Shown: positions 1 to 7,037 of the stretch, one piece after another | Position numbering within the stretch: the first letter of the stretch is position 1 | Layout: the number at the start of each line of letters is the position of its first letter | Assembly (NCBI GenBank): GCA_949878885.1 | Contig: CATLBN010000013.1 | Span: 1-50,667 of the forward strand | Direction: 5' to 3' | Origin: an uncultured Clostridia bacterium | GTDB taxonomy: Bacteria > Bacillota > Clostridia > Christensenellales > Borkfalkiaceae | Length of the DNA stretch: 50,667 bases | Notes under the pieces: generated by a model | Seen by the model: only the letters and a program-made list of their open reading frames with translations | Told to the model about the DNA's origin: nothing | Database searches by the model: none | Translations under genes and position numbers: made by a program

Positions 1-80
1 CTACCAAGTGACGGGGTTTGTTGCGGGTAAGCAAAAGAGCATTATGACAAAATTATGTATAAATCCATTCTATATGTTTA

Positions 81-416
81 GTGAAGGGACTTGATGATAA
101 AATCTTTCAAATTTATTTTTTAGGGCTCCCAAAAAGTATCTCTTCTGCAGGGCATTGGGTGATAGACTTGGACGAACTTATGTATAAGCTCAATCCGCGC
201 GGCATTGATTGCAAAGTCGATATGCCGCGTCTGCGTTGGCATAACGACACGGTGCGGCGTTTTAGGTATTTGCATCAAGATATACCCGTAACCATAAATA
301 TTGTGGAAAAGGCATTCCAATCGCACAACGTATTCAAAATCCAAAACGGACACCGTTGGATTATTAATTACGACCAACTTGAATTGGAAGTTTACAGGCA
401 ATTAGGGCGCATATAA
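81..416 (+). CDS. hypothetical protein, 111 aa, weak
   Basis: I do not recognise this protein. The frame is closed by a stop at 60-62 and has no ATG, so the start would be the GTG at 81, without a convincing ribosome binding site. The protein is basic and contains two similar segments, GHWVIDLDEL near residue 25 and GHRWIINYDQLE near residue 90. These resemble the short strand-plus-helix ends seen in excisionase-like or MerR-like DNA-binding proteins, but that is only an impression. It is followed by a strong hairpin, which supports a transcript ending there. It lies in the left accessory island. An antisense frame of similar length exists, so coding on this strand is likely but not certain. 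Confidence 0.4.
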   Translation: MKGLDDKIFQIYFLGLPKSISSAGHWVIDLDELMYKLNPRGIDCKVDMPRLRWHNDTVRRFRYLHQDIPVTINIVEKAFQSHNVFKIQNGHRWIINYDQLELEVYRQLGRI

Positions 417-431
417 GTCACAATAAAAGTT

Positions 432-461
432 TACAGCGGGCAGAATCTTCTGCCCGCTGTA
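432..461 (+). terminator. hairpin after the first small gene
   Basis: A perfect inverted repeat with 13-nt arms (TACAGCGGGCAGA and its complement) around an ATCT loop starts 15 nt after the stop of the upstream gene. The T-run after it is weak, so it may act as a 3' stabilising hairpin as well as a terminator. Confidence 0.6.
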
Positions 462-495
462 ATTTACCGCTATTTGAAAAAAATATTTTACTTTT

Positions 496-531
496 ACTTA
501 ACTTTTATGAGAGTTAAGTATATGTTATAAG
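496..531 (+). promoter_or_regulatory. putative operator-promoter of the exonuclease gene
   Basis: An inverted repeat ACTTAACT / AGTTAAGT with an 8-nt centre lies at 496-519. It is followed by a -10-like TATAAG at 526-531, about 70 nt before the exonuclease start. A palindrome lying over the -35 area is the usual layout of a repressor operator. No good -35 is visible. The two XRE regulators in this island are possible binders, which is inference. Confidence 0.35.
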
Positions 532-601
532 AGGCGAGGTGTTTACGCATTGAAATATCCATGTTAAAATATTAGCAACAAATACAAAAGGAGAGAAACA
601 A

Positions 602-1978
602 ATGAACTATTTATTTTTTGACATCGAAACAATCATGGCGGAAAGCATAAATCCGAGGATTGTATCTTTCGGTTATGTTCTAACCGATGAGCGGTTTAAT
701 GAAATAACCAAAGAGGATATTTTTATCAATCCGCAGGAAGAGACGGAAACGGCAAACAATTGGCAATGGAAACAAGATGCGACGAAAGATAAAGAGGGAT
801 TCAAGGCTTTTTATCATAAAATAAAGGGGTTGTTGGGAGCCAAAGACACAGTCATCGTGGGACATGGAACCGATAATGACGTGCAATACCTGTTTGACGA
901 ATGTGACCGTTTCCACTTTGAACCGATCGACTTCGACTATCTGGATACGAAAGCTATAGCCGATTTGTTGTTGGAAGCCGATATGCCCAAAAATCTGAAA
1001 AGTTTGTATGATCGTCTTTGCAAAAACAAGTGCGACTATCGGTGGCACAGAAGTTTAGACGATGCCTGTATGACCAAAGATGTGTTTGAGGCTTTGCTTG
1101 CCATTGCGAGAAAAGAAAACATCAACATTTTGGAAAACGAGGAATTGGTATCTAATTCTTTGCGTTGCGTTTACGGAAAACTTGCCGGCGTTGCGAAAAA
1201 AGGGAACGAATACTTCAGTTGCAATTTTGACGTTCCTATTATCGCAATAAAAGCTCAATGTAATTATGAGAACGGCGCAGGTTATAAAAGCGAAACCGTT
1301 CATTTGTATTACGACTATGCCGTTGACCGCTTTTTTGCGCCGAGGCACCCTAAAAAGGGAGACCAAAGGGGAAACAGCGTATTGCCCGCTTGTGCCTACG
1401 AGACTGCAAAAAAGAGAGCCGTGTACAAAGTAAACAAAATGTGGAATGTTGCAAAAAGCAGAAACAACAGCAAGGATTTTTTCCACAGGGAAGGGTATCG
1501 TCTTTCCGATATGAGAATAAAGCATATTTTTTATTCGCTTACGTCTTATGAGGTTTATGCAACGTTTAAAAAGGATTTTTTGGAGTTTGACTTTAAGATA
1601 CCGCTAAGCGGCAATTATTTGAAGAATGCTATCGGATATACGAAAGACACGGTTGTTGATTTGAAACGAGTTATAAAAAATGTTCACACGGTGGAAACGG
1701 CAAATAAATCTCTGCTTTTAATGGTTAAAATGAAATTCGGATATAAAGATAAAGCTTTTCCGAAAATTCGGGTAGAGGATTTACGTTACTCCGAAAATAT
1801 AAAGTACTTATTGGCAAAGGAATATGCCAACTTATTGAAAGAACCAAACGCACATAAAGGATTGAACGACACGCTTATAAGCGGAGATAAAACCTATATT
1901 CCGACCGAGCATGCATTTGATAACAATTTGTTTTCGGAACGACTTGTGCTGCCTGTTTTAGCGGAAGCAATTCGCTGA
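602..1978 (+). CDS. DEDDh 3'-5' exonuclease domain protein with an unknown C-terminal domain, 458 aa
   Basis: The N-terminal ~165 residues form a DnaQ-like DEDDh exonuclease. ExoI is FDIET near residue 6, ExoII is a GHGTDND block near residues 88-94, and ExoIII is HRSLDDACMT near residues 149-158 with the catalytic His and Asp present. Such domains trim DNA or RNA 3' ends using two metal ions. The remaining ~290 residues match no family I know and are basic and aromatic. The start is well supported by AAAGGAGAG just upstream of the ATG. The gene stands alone between its own promoter region and a bidirectional terminator in the left accessory island. A role in defence or in mobile-element nucleic-acid processing is inference. 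Confidence 0.8.
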   Translation: MNYLFFDIETIMAESINPRIVSFGYVLTDERFNEITKEDIFINPQEETETANNWQWKQDATKDKEGFKAFYHKIKGLLGAKDTVIVGHGTDNDVQYLFDECDRFHFEPIDFDYLDTKAIADLLLEADMPKNLKSLYDRLCKNKCDYRWHRSLDDACMTKDVFEALLAIARKENINILENEELVSNSLRCVYGKLAGVAKKGNEYFSCNFDVPIIAIKAQCNYENGAGYKSETVHLYYDYAVDRFFAPRHPKKGDQRGNSVLPACAYETAKKRAVYKVNKMWNVAKSRNNSKDFFHREGYRLSDMRIKHIFYSLTSYEVYATFKKDFLEFDFKIPLSGNYLKNAIGYTKDTVVDLKRVIKNVHTVETANKSLLLMVKMKFGYKDKAFPKIRVEDLRYSENIKYLLAKEYANLLKEPNAHKGLNDTLISGDKTYIPTEHAFDNNLFSERLVLPVLAEAIR

Positions 1979-1991
1979 TTGTGTGCAGAAC

Positions 1992-2031
1992 AAAAAAGAG
2001 CTATTACAAGGTCTTTGCAATAGCTCTTTTT
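1992..2031. terminator. bidirectional terminator between convergent genes
   Basis: The hairpin AAAAAGAGCTATT (1993-2005) pairs with AATAGCTCTTTTT (2019-2031). It is A-rich on one flank and T-rich on the other, so it can end both the rightward exonuclease transcript and the leftward four-gene operon. Confidence 0.85.
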
Positions 2032-2040
2032 GTCTAAGCT

Positions 2041-2598
2041 TCAATAATTTCTAAGTTCGTTGATCAATATCGTTTCCTTATTACAGCCTACGGGTTTATC
2101 GTATATTGTAAACTCGATAGTGAGACCGTAAAGATTGTGTTTTCGGATATAGAGCAATAAAAAATCTATCTGTGAAATTTTATTCAGCCTTTTATCGCAA
2201 AGATCCGTTTCGAAGTTGAATTCCGCACTTCCGTTATACATCGTTCGGTGATCCAGCTTTTCATCAGTCGTAGCGCAAATTCGGATTAAATCATTCTCGA
2301 CTTGAATTGCCCCCAAGATAATCTTATTTTTATATGCGTTTACGGAAACTGCGACTATTATATCGTTTGAAAAGTCGCCTTTAACGTTCAAATATTCCTC
2401 ATAGCTTTTTACGTATGCATAATGTGCATTCGTCTTATTTGAATGGCGTATAACATATAGCTCGGATCTGTTATCTTGGAAAAAGTTCCGTATTTTGTTG
2501 AGACGATTTTTGTTGACAAAAATTTCGGGGACGGTGTTCAGCCCCAATTTTTTAATCAATTCTCGACTTTCCTCTTTCGTCCTTGGGTTATATATCAT
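2041..2598 (-). CDS. hypothetical protein, 185 aa, coupled to the ThiC-like gene
   Basis: This is the last gene of a four-gene leftward operon. Its ATG (2596-2598) overlaps the TGA of the ThiC-like gene in an ATGA junction, so translation is probably coupled and the two proteins probably work together. It has no signal peptide or membrane segment and looks like a soluble alpha/beta protein. A segment reading YVIRHS near residue 47 and a final strand ending in ILINELR resemble the first and last strands of an ATP-grasp or PEP-synthase-type nucleotide-binding fold, but it is short for that family. I treat the resemblance as a weak hint only. No confident family assignment is possible by eye. 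Confidence 0.7.
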   Translation of the reverse strand: MIYNPRTKEESRELIKKLGLNTVPEIFVNKNRLNKIRNFFQDNRSELYVIRHSNKTNAHYAYVKSYEEYLNVKGDFSNDIIVAVSVNAYKNKIILGAIQVENDLIRICATTDEKLDHRTMYNGSAEFNFETDLCDKRLNKISQIDFLLLYIRKHNLYGLTIEFTIYDKPVGCNKETILINELRNY

Positions 2599-3743
2599 TT
2601 TAGATCATCTCCGCTTTTCAATGCACAAAACTCCCCGCACATAGTGCACTTTTTGCCATTTTGTACTTTATGCTTATACAACTCTTCCGCTGTCATTTTC
2701 GGAACAATTGAACAGTCTATAGAGCCTTTACAACCGACTACACTGCGCGCTGTTGCCATCTTTTCATCAAGCGATATATCTTCTGTCCGAGCGATATATC
2801 CTGCATGGGCGGCAATTTTAGCGGCAATTACTGCTTCTTTAACGTCTTCCGCGCTTGGCAATCCCAGATGCTCGGATCGCGAAACCGCCGTAACGAAATC
2901 TGCACCCGCATGTACGGCGGAAGAAACCGCAATGGAAGATGATACGTGGTCATAACCGAGTCCGCTGTCCGTAGCTACGGTCAATACGCGATAGGGGACT
3001 TTAACGAGCTCAATGGATTTTCTTACAATTTCCGGGATTAAATTTATTGGGCAATGCCCTATGCCTTCGACCATGATTCCCACGCCAGCATCTATTGCCC
3101 GTTGAGCCAACAGAGCGTTCCTTTCGAGTTCATCCCAATATTTCCGATTATTATAGACAGCGTCGTGGATACTTGCCGGTCTGAAAACACAACCCAAACT
3201 CAGCGTGATATTATATCGCTTTGCTATTTTCAAAATTTCGTCAAAGTACGTAAAGTAAAAATTATCTTTCCCCGTTGCGTTTATATTCTTAAATACCATC
3301 GTTCCGCCGCGACTGGTACACGGTATTATTCTGTCACTGTCTTTGAAATATCTCAGATCTTCTTTCAAAGCACTCGCGTGAACCGTGATCATATCGACGC
3401 CTATTTTTCCTTTTTCTTCTATCCCTTTCAATACATCGTCTTCGGAAAAATACGGTTTATCGTTATACAATACGTCGGCAGCTCTATCGTATACCGCTAT
3501 TGTCGATAACGGCAAATCAACGCTGTCGATAAGCCTTTTATGTATGTCGTTATATATTGGAAGTAAAGTGTGGTCTATCACTATATCCGCACCATACTCT
3601 TTGGCTGTCTTCGCTTTTGCGATCTCGGGTTCAAGGCTGTCGCCTTCGTTGCTCGCCCCTATACTTGCCAATATTTTGGGGTATTCTCCGTTATCTGTAA
3701 CTATTTTTTTACGTCTGTTTATATTTCCGATTACAAGCTGCAT
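2595..3743 (-). CDS. divergent ThiC-like radical SAM protein, 382 aa
   Basis: The protein aligns by eye with ThiC (HMP-phosphate synthase) along its length but lacks the ~50-residue N-terminal domain of ordinary ~430-aa ThiC. It keeps the C-terminal cluster motif CTMCGEFC that binds the radical-SAM [4Fe-4S] centre. It also keeps the two metal-binding His motifs, EGIGHCP (EGPGHVP in ThiC) and GLGYDH (APGYDH in ThiC), and the SRGG loop. Active-site segments differ: the usual GDGLRPG reads GCVFRPA. Altered substrate use is therefore likely. ThiC paralogues with changed chemistry exist, such as BzaF, which makes hydroxybenzimidazole. No thiamin genes or TPP riboswitch are nearby. Its operon partners are two XRE regulators upstream and an unknown protein downstream. 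The start is the ATG preceded by GGAGA. Confidence 0.8.
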   Translation of the reverse strand: MQLVIGNINRRKKIVTDNGEYPKILASIGASNEGDSLEPEIAKAKTAKEYGADIVIDHTLLPIYNDIHKRLIDSVDLPLSTIAVYDRAADVLYNDKPYFSEDDVLKGIEEKGKIGVDMITVHASALKEDLRYFKDSDRIIPCTSRGGTMVFKNINATGKDNFYFTYFDEILKIAKRYNITLSLGCVFRPASIHDAVYNNRKYWDELERNALLAQRAIDAGVGIMVEGIGHCPINLIPEIVRKSIELVKVPYRVLTVATDSGLGYDHVSSSIAVSSAVHAGADFVTAVSRSEHLGLPSAEDVKEAVIAAKIAAHAGYIARTEDISLDEKMATARSVVGCKGSIDCSIVPKMTAEELYKHKVQNGKKCTMCGEFCALKSGDDLK

Positions 3744-3779
3744 TTTTATCTCCGTCCTTAGCTGTAAAATATATCTCCG

Positions 3780-4910
3780 TTAATTGAGCGATACAGCTAC
3801 CCAAACTTGATTGTTTTTAACCATTTCCCAATATTTAAGCGGATTATGAATTGCCGTTTCTTCTTTTTCGGCGAGATACGCGTTTTTGATTCGACTCATT
3901 TCCTCCGAATCGATCGTTTTCATGTATTCATCGTAATGCACCGCTCGCTCACAAGTCGCTTTTATGCGCGCAATGTTTTTATTTACGGCAGAAAGACTCT
4001 CTTCCGCCTCGTTCCATTTATCGAGGACACGCAATACGCTTACGTTATCTGTATTTTCCACATGAATAACGGGGATGGAAACCAGCTGTAATTTATTTTC
4101 GCTTTCTTTTTGTTGCGTTCCGTAACGCTTGCTGAAATCGTGCCCCACGTTATAACGCACCTGTCCGCCGCAATTTATCATTTCAAATACCGTATTTTGA
4201 AGATATTCGGGTAAATTACGTCCTTGTTGTTTGCGCAATTCGCAGGGGAGCCACCTGAAATTCATGTACCGAAACGCCGTTACGATCTCGTCCTTGTCTG
4301 TCGAATTCAGACAACCGTATGCGGAAAGATACACCTTCGGATCTCCAGTTTCGAAACAGGCTTTCCACGGTACTTTCAAACAGCATTTATATGCTTGTTC
4401 GAGTTCCCAAATGATAGCTTTTTTGTCTCTGCCGTTGCGTGATAAAAAGTCGAGAAAATCGGTCTCTCCGTTATATTCTTTTAAGGTGTCGGAGTTGAAC
4501 ATATAGAATGTAGACAAATAGCCGAATTCGTCACGCCATGCGTCGTTCAATTTGCCAACCACGCGCCTGTACATCAGTTCGAAAAAGCGGGATTTTAACT
4601 TTTTATAAGTATTGAAAAATTTTACGGTTTGATTGTCGCGCATGGTTACCGCCGCATCGATTTTGAATTTCCGCAACCATTCGAATTCATTTCGCTGCTT
4701 TTCTGCCGACGCGTCGTCGGGCAATATACCGGATAAAAGGTCATCTATGGACGTCTGCAACAAACGCGACAGTTTATAAAGTATTTCTATACTTATGCTC
4801 CCCGCACCTTGCCATTGACTGATTGCCGCGGAAGTGATACCCAGCATAGCGGCAAGCTCTTTTTGCGATACGTTATACGTTTCGGTTATGCATTTTATAA
4901 ACGAATTCAT
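3780..4910 (-). CDS. XRE-family HTH protein with a long C-terminal domain, 376 aa
   Basis: An N-terminal helix-turn-helix of the Cro/C1 type occupies residues ~1-60, with QKELAAMLGITSAAISQW as the recognition region. It is followed by ~310 residues of unknown, mostly helical sequence. Its ATG overlaps the TAA of the upstream XRE gene by one base (TAATG), so the two are co-translated. The ThiC-like gene starts 36 nt downstream. Long C-terminal domains in XRE proteins often sense ligands or peptides. Here the neighbour suggests a response to the product or substrate of the ThiC-like enzyme, which is inference. Confidence 0.8.
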   Translation of the reverse strand: MNSFIKCITETYNVSQKELAAMLGITSAAISQWQGAGSISIEILYKLSRLLQTSIDDLLSGILPDDASAEKQRNEFEWLRKFKIDAAVTMRDNQTVKFFNTYKKLKSRFFELMYRRVVGKLNDAWRDEFGYLSTFYMFNSDTLKEYNGETDFLDFLSRNGRDKKAIIWELEQAYKCCLKVPWKACFETGDPKVYLSAYGCLNSTDKDEIVTAFRYMNFRWLPCELRKQQGRNLPEYLQNTVFEMINCGGQVRYNVGHDFSKRYGTQQKESENKLQLVSIPVIHVENTDNVSVLRVLDKWNEAEESLSAVNKNIARIKATCERAVHYDEYMKTIDSEEMSRIKNAYLAEKEETAIHNPLKYWEMVKNNQVWVAVSLN

Positions 4911-6253
4911 TAGATTGTCCCCTCCGCCATAAAATATTTGTTCTTTATTTCTTCAACGCTCATTTCGTCTATATTTTCATATAAATCCTTTGTACTCTGC
5001 TTATTGCGTCCGTTCACATATTCACGGTACGTAATATCGTATATGCTTCTATTACGAACTATCCGGCAGTACGGCTCCAACTCGTTTTCGCCCGCAAGCA
5101 AACGATCTTCCAGCTTGGCGTATTCCCTTTGATGTGCGGCAGTAAAAATAGGAAATCCGAAATCTGGGGAACAATGCTCCACTTCTACATATCGTTTTTG
5201 CGACACGTCGTAAACTATCGTGGGAGCACAGTATGTTTGATATAACTCCGCAAGCTCCCGTGCTATATATCGTTTTTTATTCTTTAAAACGCGCTTATAG
5301 TTTATTGCATGATTAACGGTTGCGCCGCAGTCGATAAGCGACTTAATAAACTCTTTTACCAAGTCTTCGCTATAATCGAAGTCATCGTCTTCGTCATGAC
5401 AAATACAATCGAGCGTTATCGTTAAAAGTTCATCTTTGTCCCAAGGCAAAAGCGATTTTACGAAGTCGAAGTATATAGGTCTCAAATCGAAAAGATTGTT
5501 CAACTCAACAGTTGTGCGGTGAAGATCCCTGAATCTATTGCAAATGGCACCCATGTCCGAAACCGATACCATCGGCATAAAATTACATACGCAACAACGC
5601 CGATTGATTTCGAAAAGCAATTCTTCGTCCGAACAAGACGTAAGGGAACCGGCTAATTTTTTCATATCGATTTTCACGTATTTGAGCCTATCGACATTGA
5701 AAGACTTTATCGTTTGTTTTCCTTTCTCGAAACAGTAGTACTGCTTAAAATACGATAAGCATAAATAATCGAATTCATCCTCATCAGTACGCGATATGTT
5801 GTTGCGCGCTAAAGCAAGCAACAGATAGCGATAACGCTCTTCTGCATGCATTTGAATTTTAAGAAGATCGACATCACTTTCACGCCAAAATTCTTCACAC
5901 GTTGATAGCCGTTCGGACGGCAGCAAAGGGCTGATATCCGACAAAATAGAGCTGCGCTCTCTTTCCTTGCAGTTGTGTTCTCCGAAATACAGCTCGTTGA
6001 AATCGACGGGAGTATGACGACCGCCTTCCAATATTTCGTCTGCGGTAACGCCGTAATATTTGGCGATATCTCTTAAGTTATAAAGGTCGGGGAGTGTCTC
6101 GCCACGCTCCCACTTGCTTATAGCCGCACATGAAAAGCCGCCGTATGCATCTATGCCGCAGAATTTGCTGAATTGCAACGAAAACTCCGTCTGCGTCAAT
6201 CCCTTTTCCGTTCTTAGTTCTTTTAAGAACTTGCCTACTTTTTTCTTGTCCAT
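4910..6253 (-). CDS. XRE-family HTH protein with a long C-terminal domain, 447 aa
   Basis: This is the first gene of the four-gene operon. Residues ~5-75 form a Cro/C1 helix-turn-helix (KGLTQTEFSLQFSKF, then AAISKWERGETLPD). The remaining ~370 residues are helical, rich in charged residues and Cys, and not recognised. It resembles the next gene in overall plan, so the two may be old paralogues or heteromer partners. The start ATG has a good binding site (GGGAGGTG). The ~190-nt upstream region holds candidate -10 boxes but no clear -35. Autoregulation is typical of such leading XRE genes. Confidence 0.8.
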   Translation of the reverse strand: MDKKKVGKFLKELRTEKGLTQTEFSLQFSKFCGIDAYGGFSCAAISKWERGETLPDLYNLRDIAKYYGVTADEILEGGRHTPVDFNELYFGEHNCKERERSSILSDISPLLPSERLSTCEEFWRESDVDLLKIQMHAEERYRYLLLALARNNISRTDEDEFDYLCLSYFKQYYCFEKGKQTIKSFNVDRLKYVKIDMKKLAGSLTSCSDEELLFEINRRCCVCNFMPMVSVSDMGAICNRFRDLHRTTVELNNLFDLRPIYFDFVKSLLPWDKDELLTITLDCICHDEDDDFDYSEDLVKEFIKSLIDCGATVNHAINYKRVLKNKKRYIARELAELYQTYCAPTIVYDVSQKRYVEVEHCSPDFGFPIFTAAHQREYAKLEDRLLAGENELEPYCRIVRNRSIYDITYREYVNGRNKQSTKDLYENIDEMSVEEIKNKYFMAEGTI

Positions 6254-6440
6254 AATCGCACCTCCCGAATTTATACCTTAATTTTAGCATATCGGAAAAG
6301 AAATAGCTACGTCTTGTTTCTAATATCTAATTACTAAATATGTTCATTTGTTAAGCATTGGTATAATTATAACATAAACCCATACAAATTTCATGGATAT
6401 TAAGACTTTTTTATGGTGACATCGCAAAGTAAACAAATAA

Positions 6441-6481
6441 AAATAGCTCAAACGCTAACTAAAAGTTGGTTTGAGCTATTT
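6441..6481 (-). terminator. terminator of the element-borne tRNA-Arg
   Basis: A 13-bp stem (AAATAGCTCAAAC and its complement) encloses a loop that itself contains AACT/AGTT. It lies directly after the 3' end of the tRNA on the minus strand and is followed by a T-rich tract in that direction. Confidence 0.8.
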
Positions 6482-6485
6482 TCAC

Positions 6486-6561
6486 TGGTGCGTCTGCCGA
6501 GGCTCGAACTCGGAACATCGCCGTCGGAGGGCGACGTTTTATCCAATTAGACTACAGGCGC
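6486..6561 (-). tRNA. tRNA-Arg (CCG), complete, probably element-borne
   Basis: This 76-nt cloverleaf has an encoded CCA. The anticodon stem is TCGCC/GGCGA around loop CTCCGAC, giving anticodon CCG for CGG codons. The T arm is CCGAG-TTCGAGC-CTCGG. Two C-A mismatches are visible, one in the acceptor stem (position 5 with 68) and one in the D stem (12 with 23). These are unusual for a core tRNA and fit a fast-evolving mobile-element tRNA. It lies 151 nt from a host tRNA-Arg cut at the same anticodon loop, and its arms differ from that gene. It was therefore not formed by rejoining the host halves. Confidence 0.85.
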
Positions 6562-6598
6562 AGATTGTTTTCGCGGAGAGCTTGTAAGCTATGCGCGA

Positions 6599-6622
6599 GG
6601 GTGTAATTTTGGGTGTAATTTT
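6599..6622. repeat. tandem 12-bp direct repeat in the junction spacer
   Basis: GGGTGTAATTTT occurs twice in direct succession (6599-6610 and 6611-6622). A related inverted copy with an insertion lies near 6655-6667. Short repeats next to a tRNA junction resemble arm-type binding sites of tyrosine recombinases. Function is inferred. Confidence 0.5.
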
Positions 6623-6712
6623 TTTATGCATTGTGGTTTTGTTTCCGAAAGAATTACCTACACCCACAACATATAGTAAATTTTTCAGGAAAGACCTACG
6701 TAGCCGTGAAAA

Positions 6713-6751
6713 GTCGGAGGCTCGTGCTCTATCCAACTGAGCTACGGACAC
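6713..6751 (-). pseudogene. 5' half of a host tRNA-Arg (CCG), cut at the anticodon loop
   Basis: From 6751 downward the sequence is a standard tRNA 5' half: acceptor GTGTCCG, TA, D arm GCTCAGTTGGATAGAGC, anticodon 5' stem CGAGC and loop CTCCGAC. The expected GCTCG 3' stem is replaced by unrelated sequence starting TTTTC. The 3' half is not found in this window. The break at the 3' edge of the anticodon loop fits integration of a mobile element whose core site is the anticodon loop. The left island is the inserted DNA. Confidence 0.85.
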
Positions 6752-6769
6752 AAAAATTATTTATTAAAT

Positions 6770-6952
6770 CTACTGCGGTTTAAATGCGTTTTCGTTTTCG
6801 CAATATAAATAACCTACGCTTTCAAAACGCTTTAAAAGGTCTTCTATATCCAGCCCTTCGCTTAAACAAAATTCGCTCAGCGTTATTCCGCCGTTACGCA
6901 GTTTGGTGTTTATTATCGACAATGCAATAAAATTATCGTTGGGTAAGTCCAT
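6770..6952 (-). CDS. DUF4250 domain protein, 60 aa
   Basis: The short acidic protein begins MDLPNDNFIALSIINTKLR and matches the DUF4250 pattern common in Clostridia: an N-terminal (N/D)LPxDPxxLLSxxNTKLR and a C-terminal GYxYxxExNxF. The function is unknown. It is transcribed divergently from mnmA. The start ATG is only 6 nt from a consensus -10 box, and no ribosome binding site fits between them, so a leaderless message is predicted. Confidence 0.85.
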   Translation of the reverse strand: MDLPNDNFIALSIINTKLRNGGITLSEFCLSEGLDIEDLLKRFESVGYLYCENENAFKPQ

Positions 6953-6958
6953 AAATAA

Positions 6959-7010
6959 ATTATAGCATAAAAAAATTTATTTGCAATTTGTTTTACGTAT
7001 ATGTTATAAT
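6959..7010. promoter_or_regulatory. divergent promoters sharing one palindromic -35 box
   Basis: TTGCAA at 6981-6986 is its own reverse complement. Rightward it is 18 nt from TATAAT at 7005-7010 (mnmA). Leftward it is 16 nt from TATAAT at 6964-6959 (the DUF4250 gene). The two transcripts would compete for one -35 element. Confidence 0.7.
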
Positions 7011-7037
7011 TTTTTAAACAAACTTTACGGAGCTAAA

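Noticed and set aside
3744-3779. Possible TPP riboswitch for the ThiC-like gene
   Set aside because: The gap is only 36 nt and contains none of the conserved THI-box elements.
6539-6751. 70-codon minus-strand frame beginning MSVAQLDRA
   Set aside because: It is a translation of the tRNA-Arg half and the spacer; this is a well-known artefact of tRNA genes.
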